This document shows positions 1 to 8,567 of a DNA stretch of 64,000 nt, in pieces. The stretch comes from UBA6168 sp964573725. GTDB taxonomy: Bacteria > Bacteroidota > Bacteroidia > Chitinophagales > Saprospiraceae. A program made the position numbers and the translations under genes. Numbering within the stretch: the first letter of the stretch is position 1; every line of letters begins with the position of its first letter. Below the pieces are notes generated by a model, which worked only from the letters and a program-made list of their open reading frames with translations, made no database searches and was not told where the DNA came from. The stretch lies in contig CAZNLJ010000015.1 in assembly GCA_964573725.1 (NCBI GenBank), positions 56,352 through 120,351 of the forward strand. The letters run 5' to 3'.

Positions 1-52
1 CAAATCATAGCCGCCCGCATACAAACGGGTCGGGCACCATCCTTCCGACGAT

Positions 53-820
53 ATGGAGCTGGACTTTACAGGAAAAAATGTGCTGATAACCGGCGGTACC
101 CGCGGTATCGGCCGCGCGACGGCGCAAGCGTTCGCCGCTTCCGGGGCCCGGGTATGCCTCAATTACCGGCAGGACAGCGATTCGGCACGGGATGCCATCC
201 GGCAGTTGCCGGGCGGGGAGCACCTGGCCATCCGGGCCGACCTGACCGATCCCTCCGCGGCGGAACAGCTGGTAAGTGCCATGGCGGAAAATTTCGGGCG
301 CATCGACGTCCTGGTAAACAATGCCGGCATCTACATCCACCATCCGCTCCGCTCCTCCACATTTGCGGAATGGCAGGAAGCCTGGCGGCGGACGCTAGCC
401 GTCAACCTGGTGGCCGCCGGCAACCTGTGCTACCTGGTCGGCCGGCAAATGATGAAGCAGGGATCCGGCGGACATATCGTGAACGTGTCCTCCCGGGGCG
501 CCTTCCGCGGAGAACCGGAATATGTCGCCTATGGTGCCAGCAAAGCCGGGTTGAATGCCCTGAGCCAGTCGCTCGCCCAGGAATTGGCCCCGTACGGCAT
601 CTATGTGAAAGTGGCAGCCCCCGGATTTGTGGAAACGGATATGACCAAAGCGTTGTTGGAAAGTACGAAGGGGGAGGCGATCCGGGCACAAAGCCCGTTG
701 CATCGGGTCGCCACCCCGGACGAAGTGGCCGCGCTGATCTTGTTCCTGGCAAGCGGAGTATCCGCCTTCATGACCGGCGCCGTGGTGGACATCAATGGCG
801 CATCCTATCTGCGGACCTGA
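53..820 (+). CDS. SDR-family NAD(P)-dependent oxidoreductase
   Basis: Short-chain dehydrogenase/reductase of 255 residues, a normal length for a classical SDR. The cofactor loop TGGTRGIG is at residues 13-20, the NNAG motif at 89-92, the conserved serine at about 146-147 and the catalytic pair Tyr160-x3-Lys164 in YGASK. The C-terminal part (PGFVETDM, then a TGAVVDINGA-type end) fits the FabG-like branch, which reduces or oxidises 3-oxo/3-hydroxy groups. The substrate cannot be told from sequence. The chosen ATG is followed at once by the first beta strand, and no SD is visible. The gene is convergent with the ytxJ-like gene, 12 bp away. The 52 bp before it hold nothing recognisable. Confidence 0.9.
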   Translation: MELDFTGKNVLITGGTRGIGRATAQAFAASGARVCLNYRQDSDSARDAIRQLPGGEHLAIRADLTDPSAAEQLVSAMAENFGRIDVLVNNAGIYIHHPLRSSTFAEWQEAWRRTLAVNLVAAGNLCYLVGRQMMKQGSGGHIVNVSSRGAFRGEPEYVAYGASKAGLNALSQSLAQELAPYGIYVKVAAPGFVETDMTKALLESTKGEAIRAQSPLHRVATPDEVAALILFLASGVSAFMTGAVVDINGASYLRT

Positions 821-832
821 CCGGCCGGCCTA

Positions 833-1186
833 TCAAGTCGCCGGAGCCGCCTGGTCGAGTACTTCCCGGATCTCGTCCACCCGGATATCCAGGTGGGAAG
901 CGTCCAACAGGCATTCCCCGCGCCGGACCAACAGGATTTGCGGGGACTCATGGTGGACATGGAAACGCGACGCGACCGCATCGGACAGCGCACGGAAGGC
1001 GATCAGGTCCAGGTAATAAGGCGTCACTTCCTCCTCCCGGAAGTTCCAGTTGGCTTCCAGCCTCAGTTTTGCCATGGCGCTGATGCTGCATCGGGTGGAA
1101 TGCTTGAAAATAAGGCAACTGGTCTCGTGCGAACGGGCAACCAGTTCATCCAGGCCGGAGGCGCTGTCGAGTATTTTCCAATTCAT
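833..1186 (-). CDS. ytxJ: YtxJ-like monothiol bacilliredoxin
   Basis: Small thioredoxin-fold protein of 117 residues resembling YtxJ, associated with the bacillithiol system. The signature is a single cysteine in FKHSTRCSIS (residues 27-36, Cys33), with TRCSIS in place of a CxxC. The later SPQILLVRRGE segment is the cis-Pro strand of the thioredoxin fold. It probably removes bacillithiol from mixed disulfides in the cytoplasm. I start at the ATG giving MNWKILDS; an upstream in-frame ATG would add 24 residues rich in Pro and Gly that do not look like this family. A hairpin lies upstream at 1329-1358. Confidence 0.8.
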   Translation of the reverse strand: MNWKILDSASGLDELVARSHETSCLIFKHSTRCSISAMAKLRLEANWNFREEEVTPYYLDLIAFRALSDAVASRFHVHHESPQILLVRRGECLLDASHLDIRVDEIREVLDQAAPAT

Positions 1187-1328
1187 GTCGGATGGCGTTG
1201 GCAGGCCGTCGGTTCCCGGCCGGGCGAATTCCCCGGGGTTGGCAACGCGGGGGTACATCCCCGTCCGGCAGCCTTACTTGGAAAGGGGACATCAAAGAGC
1301 GGCTCGAACCCGCTTACCAAATCCTTAC

Positions 1329-1358
1329 CCTGTCGTCGGTATGGGGACCGGCGACAGG
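1329..1358. other. Strong inverted repeat between ytxJ and a small lipoprotein gene
   Basis: Arms of 12 bases (CCTGTCGTCGGT and ACCGGCGACAGG) flank a 6-base loop, with one G-U pair in RNA. No T-run follows on either strand, so this is not a textbook intrinsic terminator. It lies downstream of the small lipoprotein gene and upstream of ytxJ, both on the minus strand, so it could end or stabilise the lipoprotein transcript. Confidence 0.4.
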
Positions 1359-1429
1359 ATGCGGACGGTTCGGGTGGCACCAGGGCACCCGAGGGCCCGG
1401 ACAAAGGAGGGAGACCGCAGGCCAGGGAT

Positions 1430-1552
1430 TCAGTTCGAGGAAACCTTGAAGTTCGTCGGACAGCCGTAGCCTTTGTTGCATGCGGTGAAGCTTCCTGCGA
1501 CCGCCGTCAGCAGGAGCAGGAGGAAGAGGTGTTTCGACAAGTTCTTTTTCAT
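1430..1552 (-). CDS. Tiny lipoprotein (40 residues)
   Basis: An ATG-started frame of 40 codons. The first residues are MKKNLSKH, followed by a leucine-rich hydrophobic core and the lipobox FTAC with Cys25, so signal peptidase II should leave a mature peptide of only 16 residues. That peptide begins CNKGYGCPTNF and has a second cysteine at residue 31. The Lys-rich start, the five-leucine core and the lipobox make this a convincing lipoprotein despite its size. Tiny lipoproteins ending in a GYGCPT-like stretch are, to my recollection, seen in other Bacteroidota, but no function is known to me. It lies on the same strand as ytxJ. Confidence 0.65.
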   Translation of the reverse strand: MKKNLSKHLFLLLLLTAVAGSFTACNKGYGCPTNFKVSSN

Positions 1553-1734
1553 CGTGCTGCAGATTGTATAAGTGCTGGTAAAATCATTTTGGTAGAACAA
1601 GACCGGACGGATGAAAGTTGCGGCCCCCGGAAAGCGGCCGTTGCGGCCGTGGACATGGAAACGGGGTGTCCGGAACGTTCGGGGTGCATCACTGGCGCCA
1701 ATGATTGATTTTTATCATACAACGCCGGTAATCC

Positions 1735-1764
1735 TTGGTTATTTCAATCCAGCCTATAATTTTG
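1735..1764 (+). promoter_or_regulatory. Bacteroidota-type promoter for pyc
   Basis: A -33 TTG at 1735-1737 is separated by 19 bases from a perfect -7 element TAATTTTG at 1757-1764 (consensus TAnnTTTG). Transcription would start near 1771, leaving about 260 bases of leader before pyruvate carboxylase. A 33-codon frame (1787-1888) opens directly after the predicted start site; its coding status is unknown. Nothing else is seen between 1553 and 2034. Confidence 0.6.
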
Positions 1765-2034
1765 CTGCAAAGATAGGCAAACAGCCATGCATCCCGCACA
1801 CGTGGAGAAAAAGAAACAGGGTGTCGCGATACAAGTTCCCGCCCCCGATGCACGGCGGTCGCATGGCAGCAGGAGGGCTGACCGGTAAACCGCTCGCCAT
1901 ACCCGGTGGCGGCAAGCCTTCCGCCCCGTGCCCAGACAAACAGACCGGAATAAACGGAACCCGTCCGATGCCTTGCCGTTAGAACCGAAAGCCCGCCAAC
2001 TTAGCCGAACAGCCACCATCACCGGGGAAAACCG

Positions 2035-5000
2035 ATGCCTTCCCCTGCAAAACGCATACTGATGAGTCGAAATCCCGACATTCCTTTCAGGAAGATCCTG
2101 GTTGCCAACCGGGGAGAAATCGCCATCCGGATTTTTCGGGCGGCGACGGAACTGGGTATCCGGACGGTAGCCATCTACACGTACGAGGACCGGTATTCGC
2201 TGCACCGGCTGAAGGCGGACGAAGCCTACCAGGTCGGTGCGGACAACGACCCCTTGAAACCTTACCTGGACATCGACGCCATCCTTCGAATTGCGGCCCG
2301 GCACGGGGTGGACGCCATCCATCCCGGCTATGGTTTCCTGTCCGAAAATGTGGAGTTTGCCCGCCGCTGTGCCGGTGCGGGCATCGTGTTCATCGGGCCC
2401 GACCCAGCCGTAATGGAGGCCTTGGGCGACAAGATCCGGGCAAAGGCGGTGGCTGCCGAGGCGGGCGTGCCCATGATACCCGGCAGCGCCGATTTCGAAA
2501 CCGTCGAAGCCGTGGCCGATTGGGCCGACCGGATCGGATACCCGGTCATCCTGAAAGCGGCGGCCGGGGGAGGCGGCCGGGGGATGCGTGTCTGCCGCAC
2601 CCCCGGGGATTTGCGCCACAATTATATGGAGGCCGCCAAGGAAGCGCTGAATGCCTTCGGGGATGAAACCATCTTCCTGGAGAAATTCATCGAGGCCCCC
2701 AAACACATCGAAGTCCAGATATTGGGGGACAACCATGGCCAGCTCGTCCATTTGTTCGAGCGGGATTGTTCCATCCAACGCCGTTTCCAAAAAGTGGTGG
2801 AGATCGCCCCCTCCATCGGCTTGTCGGAGGAGACCCGTAAGCAGCTCTACCGATATGCCCTCCAGATTGCGAAGGCGGTCGGCTACAACAACGCCGGAAC
2901 GGTCGAATTCCTGGTCGATGCCAGGGAATCGGTCTATTTCATCGAGGTGAATCCCCGGATCCAGGTGGAACACACGGTCACGGAGGAAGTGACCGGAATC
3001 GACCTGGTCCGTTCCCAGATATTGATTGCCCAGGGCTACCGCCTGGACGATCCCGCCTTGCGGATCGGACAGCAGGAGGACATCAGCTGCCAGGGATATG
3101 CCATCCAGTGCCGGGTGACGACCGAGCGGCCCGCCCGGCAATTCCAACCCGACTACGGCACCATCATCGCGTACCGGAGCCCGGCCGGATTCGGCATCCG
3201 ACTGGACGGCGGCAACGCCTATGCCGGGTCTCAGATTTCCCCGTATTTCGACAGCCTGCTGGTCAAGGTGACCGCATGGGGGCGCACCTTCAAAGGTGCG
3301 GCGGAACGCTTGTACCGGGCCTTGCTGGAGTTCCGGATCCGGGGGGTGGAAACCAACATCGGATTCCTGGAGAACCTCATACGCCACCCGGATTTCATCG
3401 CCGGGGCCGCCACGGTGAATTTCATCGCGGAACATCCGGAACTGCTGGAGATGCCGGTCCGACAGGACCGCGGCACCAAATTGCTGCGTTTCCTGGCCGA
3501 CGTCATCGTGAACGGGAATCCGGACTTACCCAAAGGCAAGACCAATCCCCGGGAAAGACCACAATTCCGGCGGCCGGTGGTGCCCGGACACCAACAGGTG
3601 GCGGCGGTGACCACCGCCGTGCCCTATGAGGCCTTTTCCGTCAAGAAAGGATTGCCGGCCCAGCCGCAGGAGCGCCCCTTCCTGCCGGGCACCAAGCAGC
3701 GGTTGGCGGAATGGGGCCCCGACCGGTTCGCCGCCTGGTTGCGGGAGGAAAAAAGCATCCATTTTACCGACACCACCTTCCGGGATGCCCATCAATCCTT
3801 GCTGGCCACCCGGATGCGGAGTTTCGATATGCTGCAGGTGGCGGAACAATACGCCCGCCTGCACGGCGACAAGCTCTTCAGCATGGAAGTCTGGGGAGGC
3901 GCCACCTTCGATGTCGCCATGCGCTTCCTCCGGGAATGTCCCTGGCAAAGGCTCGAAAAGCTGCGGGAGGCCCTGCCCAACACCCTGTTGCAAATGTTGC
4001 TGCGGGGAACCAACGCGGTCGGCTACACCGCATACCCGGACAACCTGGTCCACCGCTTCATCGAAGTGGCGGCGGAAAAAGGCATCGACCTGTTCCGTAT
4101 CTTCGACAGCCTCAACAATGTCGACGCCATGCGCAACAGCATCCGGACCGTCCGGACGGCTACTTCCAGCCTTGCCGAGGCCTGCATCTGTTACACCGGT
4201 GACATCCTGGACCCGGACCGCCCCAAGTACCACCTCGGCTATTATGTGGACATGGCCCGCCGCCTGGAGGATGAAGGGGCACACCTGCTGGCGATCAAGG
4301 ATATGGCCGGCCTGCTGAAACCGGCCGCCGCTTCCTTGCTGGTCTCCACCTTGCGCGAGCACATCTCCATCCCCATCCACCTGCATACCCACGACACCCC
4401 CGGTATACAGGCCGCCACTTACCTGCAGGCCATCGAGGCCGGTGTGGATGTGGTGGATGTGGCCATCGCCAGTATGTCCGGCCTCACTTCCCAGCCCAAT
4501 TTCAACTCGCTCGTCGCGGCACTTCGCGGCCATCCCCGCGAAAATCCCATCGACCTCAAATCCCTCAACGCGTTCTCCAACTATTGGGAAGCCGTCCGGG
4601 AGATGTACTTCCCCTTCGAAAGCGAACTGCGCGCCGGTACCGCGGAAGTGTACGACCATGAAATTCCGGGCGGGCAATATACCAACCTGCGGCCCCAGGC
4701 CCGCTCGCTCGGCCTGGAGCATAAGTTCGACCGGATCAAGGAAAACTATCGGAACGCCAATTTCCTGCTCGGCGATATCGTCAAAGTGACACCCAGCTCC
4801 AAGGTCGTCGGCGACCTCGCCCTCTTCCTCACCGCCAATGACCTTCGCCCCGAAGACATCCTCACCCGCGGCCAACAACTGGCTTTCCCCGAAAGTGTCA
4901 AGTCCCTGCTGCGCGGCGCGCTCGGCCAGGTACCCGGCGGCTTCCCGGAAGCCATCAGCCAAGTGGTGCTGAAAGGGGAAAAACCCATGGACGGCCCCGC

Positions 5001-5598
5001 CAATGCACACCTTCCCCCCATCGATTTCGAAACGGCATTCCCGGCGTTCCTGGAAAAATTCGGACCCCACAACGGTATCCACGATTTCCTGTCCTACCAA
5101 TTGTACCCGAAAGTCTTCGAATCCTTCCATGCCCATCGCCAGGAATACGGGGACATCAGCCGGCTGCCCACCTCCATTTTCTATTACGGACTCCAAACCA
5201 ATGAGGAGGTCCTGATTGAAATCGCGGAAGGCAAGACCCTGCTGGTCACCTATCTCAACATGACCGAACCCGATGCCGCCGGCAACCGGGTCATCTTCTT
5301 CCGCTACAACGGCACCACCCGGTCGATCACCGTCCGCGACAACCAAGTCCAGTCGAAAGTCGTCCGTAACAAGAAAGCGGAAAATCCCGGAGAGGTGGCG
5401 GCACCGCTCCAAGGCAACCTCGGACAGATCCTGGTGGCGCCGGGGGACCAGGTGACGGTCAACCAGGCCCTCTTCACCATCGAGGCCATGAAAATGGAAA
5501 CCACGGTCACCGCACCCATCGCCGGTACGGTCACCCAGGTTTTCCTCCGGGAAAAAACAATGGTGGAACAAGGGGATGCGGTCCTTGAGGTGGCATGA
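2035..5598 (+). CDS. pyc: Pyruvate carboxylase
   Basis: Biotin enzyme that carboxylates pyruvate to oxaloacetate with ATP and bicarbonate, replenishing the TCA cycle. It is a single chain of 1187 residues, the normal length of the one-subunit type. Order: biotin carboxylase (about 18-470; VANRGEIA near 23, glycine loop AAAGGGGRGMR near 176, EVNPRIQVEH near 304), carboxyltransferase (about 575-850; TDTTFRDAHQS near 577, metal-binding HLHTHDTPG near 782), the PC-specific linking domain, and a C-terminal biotinyl domain with EAMKMET at 1150-1156, Lys1153 carrying biotin. A second ATG nine codons in (MSRNPDIPF) is an equally good start. A consensus promoter lies at 1735-1764. Confidence 0.96.
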   Translation: MPSPAKRILMSRNPDIPFRKILVANRGEIAIRIFRAATELGIRTVAIYTYEDRYSLHRLKADEAYQVGADNDPLKPYLDIDAILRIAARHGVDAIHPGYGFLSENVEFARRCAGAGIVFIGPDPAVMEALGDKIRAKAVAAEAGVPMIPGSADFETVEAVADWADRIGYPVILKAAAGGGGRGMRVCRTPGDLRHNYMEAAKEALNAFGDETIFLEKFIEAPKHIEVQILGDNHGQLVHLFERDCSIQRRFQKVVEIAPSIGLSEETRKQLYRYALQIAKAVGYNNAGTVEFLVDARESVYFIEVNPRIQVEHTVTEEVTGIDLVRSQILIAQGYRLDDPALRIGQQEDISCQGYAIQCRVTTERPARQFQPDYGTIIAYRSPAGFGIRLDGGNAYAGSQISPYFDSLLVKVTAWGRTFKGAAERLYRALLEFRIRGVETNIGFLENLIRHPDFIAGAATVNFIAEHPELLEMPVRQDRGTKLLRFLADVIVNGNPDLPKGKTNPRERPQFRRPVVPGHQQVAAVTTAVPYEAFSVKKGLPAQPQERPFLPGTKQRLAEWGPDRFAAWLREEKSIHFTDTTFRDAHQSLLATRMRSFDMLQVAEQYARLHGDKLFSMEVWGGATFDVAMRFLRECPWQRLEKLREALPNTLLQMLLRGTNAVGYTAYPDNLVHRFIEVAAEKGIDLFRIFDSLNNVDAMRNSIRTVRTATSSLAEACICYTGDILDPDRPKYHLGYYVDMARRLEDEGAHLLAIKDMAGLLKPAAASLLVSTLREHISIPIHLHTHDTPGIQAATYLQAIEAGVDVVDVAIASMSGLTSQPNFNSLVAALRGHPRENPIDLKSLNAFSNYWEAVREMYFPFESELRAGTAEVYDHEIPGGQYTNLRPQARSLGLEHKFDRIKENYRNANFLLGDIVKVTPSSKVVGDLALFLTANDLRPEDILTRGQQLAFPESVKSLLRGALGQVPGGFPEAISQVVLKGEKPMDGPANAHLPPIDFETAFPAFLEKFGPHNGIHDFLSYQLYPKVFESFHAHRQEYGDISRLPTSIFYYGLQTNEEVLIEIAEGKTLLVTYLNMTEPDAAGNRVIFFRYNGTTRSITVRDNQVQSKVVRNKKAENPGEVAAPLQGNLGQILVAPGDQVTVNQALFTIEAMKMETTVTAPIAGTVTQVFLREKTMVEQGDAVLEVA

Positions 5599-5661
5599 TA
5601 TTTATATCTCATATCTACCTGATTTGCCGTCAGCATTCATTCAATCACAAACCACCGAACA

Positions 5662-6093
5662 ATGAAAAAAACGGACTTGCTACTTTCCTGGGCGCTCTTG
5701 GGCGCACTCGCCCTACCCTCCTGCCAGCCGGAAAGCTGTGAACTGACCGGCGGTTCCTGGAAGGCCGTCGCCTCCGAGGTCTCCTCCGACAGGTTCCGCC
5801 CCTCCATGATCGCCATGACCCGGGCGGAAATCCTCAACACCCGCTACACGTTCCAGCCCGACGGTACGGTCTCGCAATCCGATGCCTCCGAGTTGCAGGC
5901 CCCCAAATCGGGCACCTGGAAATGGGAAGAAAACCGCACCCAAATCCAACTGAGCTTCCCCGGGGAACAGGCTGAATCCTTTACCGTCAAATCTTGTGAC
6001 GGGACATCCCTGGTCCTGACCCAGCGCATACCGCAGGATACCACCCAGGCGGCCCTGCTGGCCATCGAGTCCGTCTTCCAACGGGACGAATGA
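5662..6093 (+). CDS. Lipocalin-like small lipoprotein
   Basis: A 143-residue protein with a lipoprotein signal (MKKTDLLLSW... ALPSC, Cys21). After the cysteine come GGSWKAVA, a YTFQPDGTV strand, GTWKWEEN and further beta strands. This is the pattern of Bacteroidota lipocalin-like proteins that begin by describing the total residual (GxW... FxxDG... GxW). It should sit in a membrane by its lipid anchor; no ligand or enzymatic role can be assigned. It follows pyc by 63 bp on the same strand. A 7-bp GC inverted repeat (6145-6169) followed by a T-rich stretch lies downstream. Confidence 0.75.
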   Translation: MKKTDLLLSWALLGALALPSCQPESCELTGGSWKAVASEVSSDRFRPSMIAMTRAEILNTRYTFQPDGTVSQSDASELQAPKSGTWKWEENRTQIQLSFPGEQAESFTVKSCDGTSLVLTQRIPQDTTQAALLAIESVFQRDE

Positions 6094-6772
6094 GCACCGC
6101 GGCCGACCGGCGGGAAAGGCGCTCGTCCTGTCCCTCCGGTCGCCCCCGGGCGGAGTCAGGCTGCCCGGGCCGATGGAATTCCTATTTTTTTATTCGACAT
6201 TTGAATTCGTAAATCCGTTACTCGCAAAGCTTAAGAGTAGTAAATTTTTCCGCGGATAAGCGAAAGCCGGCCGAGCCTTCGAATTTTGGCTTCGTTTTTG
6301 GAAATTTTGTATCGTTGACATGATGTTCCCTCCCTACTGGATCCCCCCCCAGCAGTCCGCCCAATCATCGTCCAATCTTGTTTCCCGCTGTGGTCATCGA
6401 CCACTACCCGCTTCCCGGTCGCTATCGGAAGGCGACTGTCCGGCTTGACGGCCGGCTGTCGCACCGGATGGTTTCATCGGGAACAACATTGTTTTCCATT
6501 CCGGAAATGCCACGGCCGTATCCGACCTGCGGAAAGCGGTCCGGGTCGGCAGGTCCTTGGAACATCGGAACGGGAAAGGGGATGTGCACGGGTTGGGATG
6601 ACCGGAAAGGTCAGGAAAAGGTCTGCGTCAATTGTTCGAAGAACATATCCAACAATATCTGCTTCTATTGAGACCCAGGTTCGCGGCGTTGGGATTACGA
6701 TACCCAGAAGCGACAGGTGGCGGAGGCCGCCGGAGTTGAGCGCCAATTCCGGGAATTTTGAGGTTTCATTGA
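6094..6772. other. Long non-coding stretch
   Basis: About 680 bp with no convincing gene. It starts GC-rich with an inverted repeat (arms 6145-6151 and 6163-6169), turns AT-rich between 6180 and 6310, then returns to ordinary GC content. Short frames on both strands lack family resemblance and plausible starts. Because a strong plus-strand terminator closes the region at 6773-6824, an untranslated plus-strand RNA is possible. Confidence 0.5.
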
Positions 6773-6824
6773 CGGTGATACGGACCGGGCGAAAGACCCC
6801 GGTACCGTTCACCGTTTTTTTTTT
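6773..6824 (+). terminator. Strong intrinsic terminator on the plus strand
   Basis: A long interrupted hairpin (6773-6814) with paired segments CGGTGA/TCACCG, ACGG/CCGT-type inner pairs and ACCGGG/CCCGGT around the loop, followed by ten T residues at 6815-6824. The T-run is on the plus strand only, so it terminates rightward transcription. The nearest plus-strand gene ends at 6093, about 680 bp earlier. Confidence 0.7.
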
Positions 6825-6825
6825 G

Positions 6826-8517
6826 TCAAAACCTGGCCGTCACCCCACCCAACACGTTGATTCCGTAGGTGGGATAAAACAACCAGCGCTCCCGCTGGTT
6901 GTCCAGCAGATTGTTGAGGTCGAGGAAAGCGCCGAAGTGTTCGGCGAACCAATATTCCGCACCGAGACTGAGGTCATAGAGACCGCCCAGGTTCTCCCAA
7001 CGGTTCACCCCGCTCCCGCCACGGATGTTCGAATAGACACCGCTCTCCAGGAAGAGCTGCGCTTTGGCACGCAGTTTCCCGTCCAAGGCTGTGTATTGGC
7101 CGATGACATTCGCCTGGAAGGCGGGCAGGTGCCAGGCCTTGAACTCGTCCACCTTGTCGAAGATATTGTAACTGACGAAACCGGTGACATCCAGGCGTTC
7201 CAGCAAGGTTGCCCGGAGCGTGGCGGCGAGCTGGATGATGTTGACATCATCGTAGATTACCCGGAATGTCTGGTCCCGGGGATTGGGGTTGAACGTCTCG
7301 GTGGCACGGGCGGCGAAGAGGGCGAGGTCGTTGGTCGGTTTGTAGGCGACCCGGGCCGTGTACTCGATGGACTTGACCGCGCCGCGGACACCGGCGAAGG
7401 CCTCGAAGAAACGGGTGTTGCGCAGGATATCCGGCTGCAGGGAAGTGTACAGGTACGGGTTGTAGGTCGTCAGGTTCCGGAAATTGTTCTTTTGGAGGTC
7501 GCCGGACATACCGACGAACAGCGAGAGGAGGTCGCCGGACATATTGAGGGTGCATTCGAGGTCCGGAAAGAGTTCGAATTCATCCTTGTGGGATACCAAC
7601 CTGGCACCTGCCCGCACCTTGAACGTCTTGCCATGGTAAGTGAAAGCCGGACGGAGGGTGTAGTTGTGCAGGTCCACGGCGGTCTGGAGGGTATCGTCGT
7701 ACCAGGAGAAGTCGGTGACCACCGCCAAATCGAAGGCATGCCGTTCCCGGATCCACTTGGTGCCCTCCGCACGGAATTTGAAGCCGGTTTCGCGGGCGGC
7801 GAAAGCGTCCCCCATCGCATAGAAATCGATACCCGCCTTGTAGTTGAGGTCGCCGGCCGTCTGTACCCCGTTGAACAGTTCGGCGCCGAAGTCGAAGATA
7901 CCGAACTGTTGGCGGACCGCCTCCTTCTCCTGGGAGCCCCCCTGGTAAGCGGGGTCGAAATTATAACCGTAGTAACTGTACCGGTTGGCGGTATAGCCCA
8001 TCTTGGCCTGTACCGCATAACCTTGCGGGAAGTAGTAAGTGCCTTTCCCGGCGGCACGGGTGACGCCGAAAGCCTGGTTCTCCACCTCGTCGGAAGAGAA
8101 ATCGGCGGCATGATGGAGCAGGTGAAGGCCTATGTCGTAGGCATTTTTCTTGTCCGGCCGGACGAAGGCGTGGTAAGACCCCTCCCCATAGCGGCTGTTG
8201 GGCAATCCGCCCCCCAGTTTTCCGAGAAAATGGTACAGGTCGGACACTTCCTCCCCGGACTTGAAAGGCACGGGCCGGATCCTGGGGGCCGGGTACTGGA
8301 CCGCGAAGGTCTTTTCCGGGACCGCATATTGTTGGGTCTGGATGGCGGTATCCAACGGCAAGGGGACCGGTGTCAGGGAGAATTTTTCCGTTTCGGCGAG
8401 CTTGGCCTCGAACACCTTGACCACCTGGACCTGTTCGGAAGGCAGGTCCGTCTGGGCGGTCGCCAGGTAAGGCAGTAGCAGGAGCGGCAGCAGCCGGTAA
8501 CGATTGGCAGGCATCAT
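6826..8517 (-). CDS. TonB-receptor-like outer-membrane beta-barrel protein
   Basis: A 563-residue protein with a cleavable signal peptide (to about residue 22, ...YLATAQ) and a body made of alternating aromatic beta strands ending in a terminal Phe (GGVTARF), as expected for an outer-membrane barrel. There is no obvious plug domain, so it is shorter than a full TonB-dependent transporter and resembles barrel-only relatives. Segments such as LGAEYWFAEHFGAFLDLNNLLDNQ near the C-terminus are typical of TonB-receptor barrels. It lies 50 bp downstream of the large TPR gene in an apparent operon, a pairing that suggests a joint envelope function. Transport substrate unknown. Confidence 0.75.
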   Translation of the reverse strand: MMPANRYRLLPLLLLPYLATAQTDLPSEQVQVVKVFEAKLAETEKFSLTPVPLPLDTAIQTQQYAVPEKTFAVQYPAPRIRPVPFKSGEEVSDLYHFLGKLGGGLPNSRYGEGSYHAFVRPDKKNAYDIGLHLLHHAADFSSDEVENQAFGVTRAAGKGTYYFPQGYAVQAKMGYTANRYSYYGYNFDPAYQGGSQEKEAVRQQFGIFDFGAELFNGVQTAGDLNYKAGIDFYAMGDAFAARETGFKFRAEGTKWIRERHAFDLAVVTDFSWYDDTLQTAVDLHNYTLRPAFTYHGKTFKVRAGARLVSHKDEFELFPDLECTLNMSGDLLSLFVGMSGDLQKNNFRNLTTYNPYLYTSLQPDILRNTRFFEAFAGVRGAVKSIEYTARVAYKPTNDLALFAARATETFNPNPRDQTFRVIYDDVNIIQLAATLRATLLERLDVTGFVSYNIFDKVDEFKAWHLPAFQANVIGQYTALDGKLRAKAQLFLESGVYSNIRGGSGVNRWENLGGLYDLSLGAEYWFAEHFGAFLDLNNLLDNQRERWLFYPTYGINVLGGVTARF

Positions 8518-8567
8518 ATGGGCATCAGTTGTTGAATGTCTGGCAGCATGGTCATGCGGGGAAAAAA

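Noticed and set aside
1296..1330. T-arm-like sequence (minus strand GGGTTCGAGCC)
   Set aside because: The stem and loop register is off by one, and no acceptor, D or anticodon arms are found around it, so it is not a tRNA.
3526..5571. Long minus-strand open frame inside the pyruvate carboxylase gene
   Set aside because: It is the antisense shadow of a strongly conserved gene in GC-rich DNA; the translation is rich in Gly, Asp and Val with no domain.
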